23,355 bases of DNA, taken from contig BJOX01000307.1 in assembly GCA_009731375.1 (NCBI GenBank), positions 362,694-386,048 on the forward strand, read 5' to 3'. This document shows positions 1-7,560 of this stretch, one piece after another (within the stretch, counting starts at the first letter, position 1; each line of letters starts with the position of its first letter). Origin of the DNA: Paulinella micropora. Its lineage: Eukaryota; Cercozoa; Imbricatea; Euglyphida. The notes below the pieces were generated by a model, which saw only the letters and a program-made list of their open reading frames with translations, had not been told where the DNA came from and did not search any database. The translations under genes and the position numbers were made by a program.

Positions 1-1
1 A

Positions 2-1492
2 CACCCTCCGACATATTTGACCCCACCAGCTCCTGCCCCACCAGACCCTGCACCCTCGGGCTCAACTACGGTGGTGGTCACAAACACGGAGAAGAAGGAC
101 AGACAGAACATCATAAATGCATTCAAGGGGGAGAAAGGAGGAGTGGCAAGTCTCATGCTATATGCCAAGACGAGCTCAGACAAAGACTCTGATGCTTCGC
201 TTTTGAGCAAGCTCAAAGAGATCAATGCCTGCATGAAGGCTTTTCCTTGCGACGAAACGCAGGAATACGAGGCCCTTGTTACTGTTTTTGACCAATCTCT
301 AGTCTCGGAGGGATTTGATCTGACACAGTACAAGTTTTTGAGAAAGAAGGAGGAGATTAAGAGAAACAATGCAACAGGCCTAGACGCTCAGTGTGAACTG
401 GCGGTGGCCACACTCATTTCATATTTTCAATCTCATGGATACCAGCATCTCTGCACTGGTACTCTCATAGGATTTGAAATCTTTGAGACAGTGGCGATGA
501 GTTTGAGGAGTGCTGTTGGCTTGGCGGCGACCCTTACGGAGGTAGTTTCCTCCTATGGGCTATTCTATGGCCGCAAGTCGATCATCCTCTATTTCTTTTC
601 GGCGTTACACACAGTTAACCCGAGTAAGCTTACTCAGCTCATACAACAATGCTCGACGTTTAGCTCAGTGAAGTCCAAGAACTTCCTCGAGACACACGTG
701 TTCGAAAATACGGTTCAAAGCGTTGCTCCGTCAGCACTGTTTCAAGAAGTGATGAGTGCATGCTCAAACATGGACTCGCTCACGGAGGCACATACGGCAC
801 AGGCAGGCGGTGTACCTGTTGGCGCACAAGCCACGTACACAAACAGAGTTGCCGGTTGGAAGAGACAGAGAGAGCCAGACCTGAAGACCGCATGTTGGAG
901 GTGGTTCGCGGGCTTGCAGTGTAAGGCACAGATGGAGAACAGAGACTGCTCTTTCAATCATGATAGGCAGAACCCAACAGCAAGGGCAAATTTTCTGAGC
1001 AGGACGGAAGGCAAGGAACCGGGCCTTTTCAATATGCTTCAGATTGCCGCTGTGAACGAAGGTTGGTATGCCAATATGTGTGATGATGAGGAGTTACGAG
1101 AGGCAATCATTACCTACATGAAGAGGATGAAGGAGAAGAAGGAGGCAAGGGAGAGACAAAAGAACTTAAAGGCCATTCAAAGAGGACGAGGAGGAGGAGC
1201 AGGAGCAGGAGGACGAGGAGGAGGAGGAGGAGGAGGAGGACGAGGAACATGGAGAGGAGCCTCGAGGTGGCAGGGAACCCCTCAGAGAGGAAGAGGAGGA
1301 GGTCGGGGATATACCCCTTATGGAGGGAGAGCTGTTCGAGCTCCAGCCCCCCCACCCAGAGGAGGAGGAGGCTCGTGGGCAAGCTCCAACCCAAATTTCG
1401 GTCGAGCTCAGGCCTGCAACACTGCCTCGGAGACCGATACGTCATCCTACCCGGACACTACTCAAGGTAATCGTTTCGAGGTGGTGGAATGA
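2..1492 (+). CDS. Gag-like protein with CCCH-type finger and RGG tail (5' partial)
   Basis: The frame is open from the first bases of the window, so the N-terminus lies upstream; the first in-window ATG is near 155. The N-terminal two thirds is a mostly helical, low-motif region as expected for a capsid, and I recognise no named family there. At 893-961 lies a Cys-x8-Cys-x8-Cys-x3-His pattern (Cys codon 893, His codon 959). This resembles CCCH zinc fingers and differs from the CCHC knuckle (C-x2-C-x4-H-x4-C) usual in Gag. It is followed by a Lys/Glu-rich helix (about 1110-1170) and a long Arg/Gly-rich RGG tail (about 1187-1375) encoded by an AGG/GGA-rich tract. Both features suit RNA binding and packaging. 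It ends with TGA at 1490-1492, after which the same frame stays open for about 50 codons, so readthrough or a nonsense mutation is possible. Assignment as Gag rests on position and RNA-binding features. Confidence 0.7.
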   Translation, partial: HPPTYLTPPAPAPPDPAPSGSTTVVVTNTEKKDRQNIINAFKGEKGGVASLMLYAKTSSDKDSDASLLSKLKEINACMKAFPCDETQEYEALVTVFDQSLVSEGFDLTQYKFLRKKEEIKRNNATGLDAQCELAVATLISYFQSHGYQHLCTGTLIGFEIFETVAMSLRSAVGLAATLTEVVSSYGLFYGRKSIILYFFSALHTVNPSKLTQLIQQCSTFSSVKSKNFLETHVFENTVQSVAPSALFQEVMSACSNMDSLTEAHTAQAGGVPVGAQATYTNRVAGWKRQREPDLKTACWRWFAGLQCKAQMENRDCSFNHDRQNPTARANFLSRTEGKEPGLFNMLQIAAVNEGWYANMCDDEELREAIITYMKRMKEKKEARERQKNLKAIQRGRGGGAGAGGRGGGGGGGGRGTWRGASRWQGTPQRGRGGGRGYTPYGGRAVRAPAPPPRGGGGSWASSNPNFGRAQACNTASETDTSSYPDTTQGNRFEVVE

Positions 1493-1659
1493 CTGGAGGG
1501 GGAAGAAGAGAGGAAGGAGAAGACTGTGAAGTTTAACCCTAAAGTCACAGTGCTTTCTAATGCTGTTGTGCAGACTGGGCCAACGCTTCCTCTATGTGAA
1601 AACAAAGATGTGGGTACACAGAGACTGCAGCCCCAAGGCGCTTCCTCTATGTGAATACA
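1493..1659 (+). other. In-frame open extension downstream of the Gag stop
   Basis: After the TGA at 1490-1492 the same frame runs on without a stop to the ATG-TGA that ends it near 1659. The first part is charged (Glu/Lys-rich) and then reads like ordinary protein (for example KTVKFNPKVTVLSNAVVQ). Its coding-like composition suggests that Gag and the next part of the polyprotein were once one frame, by stop-codon readthrough or because this TGA is a mutation. The extension fails inside the second copy of the first 55-bp duplication, which changes frame. Confidence 0.45.
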
Positions 1660-1693
1660 AAGATGTGGGTACACAGAGACTGCAGCCCCAAGG
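1584..1693 (+). repeat. 55-bp tandem duplication, two copies (1584-1638, 1639-1693)
   Basis: The two copies are identical except for one base (A versus T at position 18 of the unit). Because 55 is not a multiple of three, the second copy is read one frame away from the first: the reading LPLCEnKDVGTQRL is in the gag frame in copy 1 and in the pol frame in copy 2. Confidence 0.95.
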
Positions 1694-1701
1694 AAGTCGA
1701 G

Positions 1702-1811
1702 ACTTGCGATGGAGGCGAGGAGGCCAATGGCAGACGTATTTCCTCGGCCAAGCAAAACTTGCGATGGAGGCGAGGAGGCCAATGGCAGACGTATCGCCTC
1801 GGCCAAGCAAA
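1702..1811 (+). repeat. Second 55-bp tandem duplication, two copies (1702-1756, 1757-1811)
   Basis: Two copies with two adjacent mismatches (TT versus CG), starting 8 bases after the first duplication ends. The unit has the same length but a different sequence. It also shifts the reading frame by one, so the same DNA is translated in two frames in succession. Confidence 0.95.
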
Positions 1812-2266
1812 CAACCACGAACAGACTCAATGTCTACGGTCGCGGCGGGTGGCGAGCAAAAAGACAATGTGTGTACTCAAGTACCACAAGACAATGTCGC
1901 TCAAATAGTAAACGCACCAGTACCGCAGAATAATAACAATGTTAATGAGGTGAAGCAGGAGGAGAAGAAGGAGGAGTTGAAAAACTTAGAGGCAAGACTC
2001 CAAAATTTAGAACGCAAAGTTCTTGTTCTCGCAGCCAATATACACAGGCCCGATGCTCTGTGTTATACGGAACTTTATTGTGAAACATTGAAGACAATAT
2101 TAAAAGTTGGTAATGATACGATGGCGAATATTAATATTGTCGGCCGGAAGTTTTTTAATCGATACCGGGACTGGGTGGACGGAAATATGAAAAAGTCAAC
2201 GGGCACTCTCAAAGGAGTGAGCAGCCGGACGGATATCACGGGAATCATCACACTGACCTTTAAATT
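1764..2266 (+). CDS. N-terminal pol/linker region, interrupted by assembly gap
   Basis: An open frame (the same phase as pol after the gap) enters from 1560 through the 55-bp duplications and is convincingly coding from an ATG at 1764, inside the second copy of the second duplication; an equivalent ATG is at 1709. It encodes an Ala/Pro/Asn/Gln-rich stretch, then a charged helical heptad-like segment (about 1948-2040, Glu/Lys/Leu-rich, possible coiled coil), then about 75 residues with no motif I recognise before the gap. A retroelement aspartic protease (DTG/DSG) is expected between Gag and RT but is not visible here, so it may lie in the gap. The true start is uncertain because the duplications offer several ATGs. 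Confidence 0.5.
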
Positions 2267-3128
2267 NNNNNNNNNNNNNNNNNNNNNNNNNNNNNNNNNN
2301 NNNNNNNNNNNNNNNNNNNNNNNNNNNNNNNNNNNNNNNNNNNNNNNNNNNNNNNNNNNNNNNNNNNNNNNNNNNNNNNNNNNNNNNNNNNNNNNNNNNN
2401 NNNNNNNNNNNNNNNNNNNNNNNNNNNNNNNNNNNNNNNNNNNNNNNNNNNNNNNNNNNNNNNNNNNNNNNNNNNNNNNNNNNNNNNNNNNNNNNNNNNN
2501 NNNNNNNNNNNNNNNNNNNNNNNNNNNNNNNNNNNNNNNNNNNNNNNNNNNNNNNNNNNNNNNNNNNNNNNNNNNNNNNNNNNNNNNNNNNNNNNNNNNN
2601 NNNNNNNNNNNNNNNNNNNNNNNNNNNNNNNNNNNNNNNNNNNNNNNNNNNNNNNNNNNNNNNNNNNNNNNNNNNNNNNNNNNNNNNNNNNNNNNNNNNN
2701 NNNNNNNNNNNNNNNNNNNNNNNNNNNNNNNNNNNNNNNNNNNNNNNNNNNNNNNNNNNNNNNNNNNNNNNNNNNNNNNNNNNNNNNNNNNNNNNNNNNN
2801 NNNNNNNNNNNNNNNNNNNNNNNNNNNNNNNNNNNNNNNNNNNNNNNNNNNNNNNNNNNNNNNNNNNNNNNNNNNNNNNNNNNNNNNNNNNNNNNNNNNN
2901 NNNNNNNNNNNNNNNNNNNNNNNNNNNNNNNNNNNNNNNNNNNNNNNNNNNNNNNNNNNNNNNNNNNNNNNNNNNNNNNNNNNNNNNNNNNNNNNNNNNN
3001 NNNNNNNNNNNNNNNNNNNNNNNNNNNNNNNNNNNNNNNNNNNNNNNNNNNNNNNNNNNNNNNNNNNNNNNNNNNNNNNNNNNNNNNNNNNNNNNNNNNN
3101 NNNNNNNNNNNNNNNNNNNNNNNNNNNN
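2267..3128. other. Assembly gap (862 N)
   Basis: Run of N inside the retrotransposon. The phase before and after the gap agrees if its length is exact, but draft gap lengths are often estimates. The missing part would include the protease and the segment leading into RT. Confidence 0.99.
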
Positions 3129-3164
3129 GCGCGGAAAATATTGGAAGAAGGAGTAGGCACGTAG

Positions 3165-6038
3165 AAGGACAAGGAGCTTTTAAAAGCTAAATTAGACGCG
3201 AACAAGGAAATTTTTGACCCTCCACATGCAGGTGGTGTCAAGCCTGAAGATTTCACTGCGGTTATTTACAAAATACCGGGTGCGGAGCCGTCACCGGCAC
3301 CACGAAGGGCGAATTTGAGTATACATGAGGCGAAAATAGCGGAGGAGCTAGCAAGACAGCTGCTCAATGAGGACTTTATTGAGAGATCAACATCTCCAAT
3401 AGTCTCACAACCGAGAATAGTGCCGAAGCCAGGAGGAGAATGGCGCCTGACAGTTAACTATGCTCGTGTTAACAAGGTGCTGGAGGAAGAGAGAAATCCT
3501 CTCCCGACATTAGAAGAAGGAAGGAGAGTACTGCGGAATGCAAAATTCTATTCGGTCATTGACCTTAAGAATGGCTTCTGGCAGATACCACTGGAGGAAA
3601 AGCCCATATGGCTGACGGCGTTTGTGGTGGGTATGGAAATATATCAATGGAAAGTGCTTCCGATGGGCCTCAAGCAAGCTCCAGGACTTTTCCAGAAGGC
3701 GATGCAGAAGATGTTGAGCAGTCAGTACGATGATTTGTCTGACGGTGGCTTTATGAGAAGACGGGGACAGAAGGAGGGAGAATATGCATTTTGCTATATC
3801 GATGACATTATCGTATACTCTAACACAATGGAGGAGCATATCGATCATTTGTCCGATATATTCAGGCGCATCGGAGCTTTTGGCCTGAAGTGCAATCTAA
3901 AGAAGTGTCAACTTGCCAAGACGAGTGTGACATACTTAGGGTACGAGATCTCCCATAATCGAGTCTCGATATCCAAAGAGAAGAGGGAGGAGATTATGAA
4001 TCGACCGATACCGAAGAACCGCACTGAATTGCACTCATTCCTTGCGATGGCGCAATACTATAGCCAGTTTATACCCGATTGGGGTGCAACACGGGCTAAG
4101 TTGGAGAAAATGATAGATTTTGGAGAATTTGAGAAGTGGGGGCGAAGAGGCTTTGCAAGCGTTTCATGCGCTCAAAGATCTCATTTACAAAGACCCGAAA
4201 GACGAGGACTGGTGTTAACGATGCCCGACTTTACGAAACAATTCGTAGTCGATACAGACGCATCTAAGTTTGCGATTGGGGCTGTATTACAACAAGAGGA
4301 TGAGGAGAAGAAATTACGCCCAATCATGTTTATTAGTAGGAAGTTGTGTGCGGCGGAGAGAAACTATTGCACAAGGCAAAGAGAGGCGTTGGCGGTAGTA
4401 TGGGCCCTCAAGAGGCTCAGAGAGTATTTGTGGGGAGGACCTCAATTTACTGTCAGAACTGATCATCATAACCTGTTATGGTTGATGAATCATGAACAGA
4501 CGGGACGGCTGGCGCGGTGGCAAGCGTTCTTGTCTTGTTTCGATTTTACAATGGTCCATCTACCGGGAAAGCGAAATGTGGTCGCTGATAGCCTCTCTAG
4601 GCTAGAGTTTAACTCAGAAGTATCGGCGTTGGTGTCCACGGTGGAGATGGAAGACTTGTCCACTGACAAGGTGTATGAGGTCAGCCACATTGAGGCGATG
4701 GAGATGGCGAGTGGAGTCCGATATGACCGCACAGGTCTACGGTACAGTCCACAAGGCCCGGATCACGGGATATGTTGTGAGCTACATACCCAGGAGGACG
4801 CTGAGTGGTCCTATGAGGTATATGAGAATGCGAAGGCGAACATAAGAGAGGAAGAGGAGACGCAGGAAGTTTATGCGGAGCCTCCTCAAGAGCGGAGAAG
4901 TGACCTAGACGATGACCCGGAAAGAATCGGGGTACGGCTAGAAGATGGTACTATCCATATAGCCTCGCCTACCGCATGGAGGCAACAACAGGCTCAAGAT
5001 CCGGAGTTTAAAGAACTGATACAGTTATATCAGAACCCGGATGAGCTACGGATGACGAAAGCGATCAAAGATCAGATGAAGGAGATGGGATGGAGAGATG
5101 GTCTACTGTGGTACAAGGGCCTTCACGGTCGCTATGCGTCACAGCCGGACAAATGGACCCTTTGGGTACCGGAGAGTCTGAGACGATTTATATTTGTCGC
5201 AGCCCACAATTGCCCACTTTTGGCGCATCCGGGTCGACAACGAACTCATATGTTCGTAGCGAGGCGATTCTGGTGGAAGAAGATGAAGGAGGAGATAGAT
5301 CAGGCGGTGGATGCATGCATCCCGTGCAAGATAAACAAAACACCACTGAAGGCAAATTTCGGCCTGATTGGCGAATTTCCTCTTCATGCGGGGATGTTTG
5401 AGTTTATACACATTGATCATGTGGGACCTTTCCCAGAATCGAAGGATGGTTACAAATACCTCCTTACGGCTATTGACAGAGCCACCAACTATGTGTGGAT
5501 CATCCCTGTCAAAGACGTTACCGGCAAGACGACGGCCGAGGCGCTGATCGATAGGATCATCTCACAGATCGGAGTACCAAGAAAGATATGTTCTGATCGA
5601 GGCTCGGACTTTAATAACGAGGTCATCGACAAACTATCTAAGTATTACGGGATGAAATGGCAATATGTTACTGCCTATAACCCGCGAGCAAATGGGAAAA
5701 TCGAGCGGGTACACAGACCCCTCAAAGCCTCGCTAAAGATGTATTGCACGAAGAAGGAGAATCAAAGAGCATGGGTCGAGGCAGCACCATCATTTGCGTT
5801 TGCAATGAACTGTCTACCCTCTACGGCGTTAGGAGGCTCGAAGAGCTCAATCTCGCCATATCAGTTAGTATATGGGCGTGAGCCTGATATCCCGACTTCG
5901 CTCCTTCACCCAAAAGACACTTGGGCGGATGCGGATGAGTTGTTTGGGATGAGACTTAGAGTGAAGATGGAGGCGGAACAAATAGTCAGGGCGCCTAGAG
6001 AGGCGGAGCGCCGAAAGACTGACGCTGAAGGTGTGTGA
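3165..6038 (+). CDS. pol: Pol polyprotein: reverse transcriptase, RNase H, integrase
   Basis: The frame is open from the codon after a TAG at 3162-3164 and is also open upstream of that stop to the gap, so no genuine start lies here; it is the middle of a polyprotein. RT: motif A aspartate at 3561 (VIDLKNGFWQIPL) and the catalytic YIDD at 3795-3806. RNase H: DTDAS at 4251-4265, Glu 4383 in REALAVVW, Asp 4461 in RTDHHNLLWL. Integrase: an HHCC zinc-binding region (about 5199-5335, HPGRQRT then C-x2-C) and a DDE core with Asp 5415, Asp 5595 and Glu 5703, the last two separated by 35 residues as in retroviral-type integrases. Between RT and RNase H, codons 4141-4208 read as nonsense in this frame while the typical connection sequence appears one frame away, so two compensating indels are present. 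TGA at 6036 cuts the protein before the integrase C-terminal domain. Confidence 0.93.
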   Translation, partial: KDKELLKAKLDANKEIFDPPHAGGVKPEDFTAVIYKIPGAEPSPAPRRANLSIHEAKIAEELARQLLNEDFIERSTSPIVSQPRIVPKPGGEWRLTVNYARVNKVLEEERNPLPTLEEGRRVLRNAKFYSVIDLKNGFWQIPLEEKPIWLTAFVVGMEIYQWKVLPMGLKQAPGLFQKAMQKMLSSQYDDLSDGGFMRRRGQKEGEYAFCYIDDIIVYSNTMEEHIDHLSDIFRRIGAFGLKCNLKKCQLAKTSVTYLGYEISHNRVSISKEKREEIMNRPIPKNRTELHSFLAMAQYYSQFIPDWGATRAKLEKMIDFGEFEKWGRRGFASVSCAQRSHLQRPERRGLVLTMPDFTKQFVVDTDASKFAIGAVLQQEDEEKKLRPIMFISRKLCAAERNYCTRQREALAVVWALKRLREYLWGGPQFTVRTDHHNLLWLMNHEQTGRLARWQAFLSCFDFTMVHLPGKRNVVADSLSRLEFNSEVSALVSTVEMEDLSTDKVYEVSHIEAMEMASGVRYDRTGLRYSPQGPDHGICCELHTQEDAEWSYEVYENAKANIREEEETQEVYAEPPQERRSDLDDDPERIGVRLEDGTIHIASPTAWRQQQAQDPEFKELIQLYQNPDELRMTKAIKDQMKEMGWRDGLLWYKGLHGRYASQPDKWTLWVPESLRRFIFVAAHNCPLLAHPGRQRTHMFVARRFWWKKMKEEIDQAVDACIPCKINKTPLKANFGLIGEFPLHAGMFEFIHIDHVGPFPESKDGYKYLLTAIDRATNYVWIIPVKDVTGKTTAEALIDRIISQIGVPRKICSDRGSDFNNEVIDKLSKYYGMKWQYVTAYNPRANGKIERVHRPLKASLKMYCTKKENQRAWVEAAPSFAFAMNCLPSTALGGSKSSISPYQLVYGREPDIPTSLLHPKDTWADADELFGMRLRVKMEAEQIVRAPREAERRKTDAEGV
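4138..4216 (+). other. Paired compensating frameshift inside pol
   Basis: In the main frame the stretch after KW at 4134-4139 becomes an Arg/Ser-rich sequence unlike any Ty3/gypsy protein. The alternative frame beginning at 4141 reads EEALQAFHALKDLIYKDP, the expected RT-RNase H connection, and then meets a TAA at 4216. The main frame becomes sensible again from about 4209 (LVLTMPDF). The first event lies at a run of five G (4138-4142), consistent with one inserted base; the second, opposite event lies near 4204-4212. Confidence 0.85.
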
Positions 6039-6254
6039 CAAGCGCACTTGGATCAGATCAAATTCCAGGTCGGGGATATTGTATTGTTGTATCATCCTCA
6101 GGTCCTGAAAGGAGTCAGCTCTAAGCTGTTCACTCACTGGAAAGGACCTTATCAGATTATGGAACAGACGGGACCTCTGAACTACAAGATCAGGGGTAGA
6201 GGGAAGGTGCAAATTGTGAATGTATGAAGGCTGATTAAGTATGATCCCTTCTAA
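6039..6254 (+). pseudogene. Integrase C-terminal tail, separated from pol by stops
   Basis: The same frame continues after the TGA at 6036. It reads a VGDIVLLY segment, then WKGPYQIM (the GPY/F-type integrase C-terminal module) and a final IVNV-stop-RLIKYDPF, matching the usual end of Ty3/gypsy integrases. It contains TGA at 6225-6227 and ends with TAA at 6252-6254. Three closely spaced stops in a conserved domain indicate decay. Each stop could come from a single C-to-T change (CGA or CAA), but other origins are possible. Confidence 0.8.
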
Positions 6255-6674
6255 TTGGAAGATGAATCCGTTGAGGAGGCGTTAAAACGGATGAAAGATG
6301 ATTTCAAAGCGGTGCCGCCCATCCACAAGGAGGCTGGCATAGACCAAGACGATGCTTATCGGGCACCGACAGCTGAGAAGGAGGAGAGTGAGGTGGACAG
6401 CAAGGAGAAGACTGACCGCATAAGCGCGGTGGGGACTCCGTCCAAGTCTCCGCGAGAGCATAGCGGAAAGAAGGAGAAGATCACAGAGGCTCAGCTAAGG
6501 AGAGCGCGGAATGATCTTATCAACGACCAACCGAGGAAGGCGATGAGGTCGATGAGATCAAAGGACGTCCACCAGGAGGAGGAGGGGATGGACACTGACC
6601 CAAACGCTGGCAACGTTGAGATTGTCCATAAGCGATGGAAGGAAGGCGATGCGATAGCAACCATCGCAGGGTGA
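6255..6674 (+). CDS. Retrotransposon 3' ORF, part 1 (acidic/basic, unknown)
   Basis: It begins with the codon right after the pol TAA, in the same frame, with no ATG at its start (first codon TTG; the first in-frame ATG is at 6291), so it may be the continuation of the polyprotein. It encodes about 139 residues, very rich in Glu, Lys, Asp and Arg, without a signal peptide, transmembrane segment or motif I know, so it is not a recognisable envelope. Its last residues (HKRWKEGDAIATIAG) appear to continue in the next frame, which overlaps it by 40 bases; a single frameshift near 6665-6675 probably split one ORF in two. Confidence 0.5.
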   Translation: MEDESVEEALKRMKDDFKAVPPIHKEAGIDQDDAYRAPTAEKEESEVDSKEKTDRISAVGTPSKSPREHSGKKEKITEAQLRRARNDLINDQPRKAMRSMRSKDVHQEEEGMDTDPNAGNVEIVHKRWKEGDAIATIAG

Positions 6675-7132
6675 AAGATGCTTTCTATCTGATGAGACCA
6701 GCGGAACAACATGTCGCTGATGACACTCTCTCAGACTTATACTTGATGCGGGTCGTGGCGGTCCCACGACAGATGCGTGTCACACGGACACTCAAAATAT
6801 CATCAGCCGCAAAGATAGTACAACCGATACTCCAGTTCTGGAGAAGTATGGACCCGGTTGAGGATCCAAAGGCAAGACATTATCTGCCAGTATATAAAGA
6901 CGCAAAAAGTCTCGAGACATGGGATGATACAATTACTCCCAGAGACAAGGATTACACTGCGTGGACCATTCAGACACTGCCAAGAGGAGTGCTTGATGTC
7001 CCTTGTGAATTATCGTTGGGCGGAATTCCTAATAAGATCTGGGACATTCTCGAACAGTCAAAGTTTGATCTGACTTTTGTTGGTGGTCCTCCACCAGGTA
7101 AAGAAATCCGCGCCAGACGACGAAGGCAGTGA
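6635..7132 (+). CDS. Retrotransposon 3' ORF, part 2 (unknown)
   Basis: An ATG-started frame of 165 residues overlapping the end of part 1. From about 6671 (KDAFYLMRPAEQ) it has ordinary globular composition with regular hydrophobics and Trp; it ends in a basic tail (RARRRRQ). No transmembrane helix, protease or nuclease motif is visible and I do not recognise it. Its place between integrase and the 3' end is where some Ty3/gypsy elements carry an extra ORF. The first dozen residues are probably out-of-frame readings of part 1. Confidence 0.5.
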   Translation: MEGRRCDSNHRRVKDAFYLMRPAEQHVADDTLSDLYLMRVVAVPRQMRVTRTLKISSAAKIVQPILQFWRSMDPVEDPKARHYLPVYKDAKSLETWDDTITPRDKDYTAWTIQTLPRGVLDVPCELSLGGIPNKIWDILEQSKFDLTFVGGPPPGKEIRARRRRQ

Positions 7133-7560
7133 CAAAGAAACTATTTTTCTTTATGCGTCTCAAATAAACTGATTGATTGCCCACGGCGTATCATGATTTG
7201 ATCATGCATCATCAGTTATCAATATGAATATTAAAAAGACTCAGTGATATAACTTGGCATTCGATCGCAACATACGAGTGCGAAAGGTCGATCGACGATG
7301 ATACTACACCGTATACGGGGATCGCTAGTGTATTGAGCGATGGTGTTCCCGGGTATGACCCTTTCCAAGTCCTGGGATGATGTTCTCGAAAATGAAATGT
7401 TCTCTGAAACTTTCATTAAATTATTTTTTACGATAGATTATATACTGTCGTACCTGAGCACGGTCAATCTCTACTTGTGTCGGTATATCGCAGGGTCGGG
7501 TACATACACCTCGACTTCGGATATAGCTATTAGGACTGGCCCCCTAATACTATATCATAG
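7133..7560 (+). other. Probable 3' UTR/LTR region of the retrotransposon
   Basis: Non-coding between the 3' ORF and the AT-rich relic. A possible AATAAA polyadenylation signal lies at 7163-7168, a self-complementary TGATCATG-rich patch around 7190-7215, and a TATA-like stretch near 7436-7444. With no 5' LTR in the window, LTR borders cannot be set. No tRNA or host gene is seen here. Confidence 0.4.

Larger units (their letters stand above)
1..7200 (+). mobile_element. Ty3/gypsy-type LTR retrotransposon, 5' end outside window
   Basis: Seen: collinear Gag-like ORF, linker, gap, RT-RNase H-integrase ORF and a 3' ORF, all on the + strand. The domain order RT, RNase H, integrase is that of Ty3/gypsy elements; Ty1/copia has integrase first. 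The 5' LTR and primer-binding site lie upstream of the window. The 3' boundary is inferred: a possible AATAAA signal sits at 7163-7168 and a different, AT-rich sequence begins near 7561, but I could not define the 3' LTR or a target-site duplication. In-frame stops (1490, 3162, 6036, 6225, 6252), indels and two frame-changing duplications mean this copy is probably not autonomous. Confidence 0.85.

Noticed and set aside
742-1445. Minus-strand ORFs opposite Gag, one Leu-rich
   Set aside because: Antisense shadows of the Gag frame; the poly-Leu stretch is the complement of the AGG/GGA tract.
6255-7132. Envelope gene for an endogenous retrovirus
   Set aside because: No signal peptide, transmembrane segment, furin-type site or Cys-rich surface pattern is visible in the 3' ORF.
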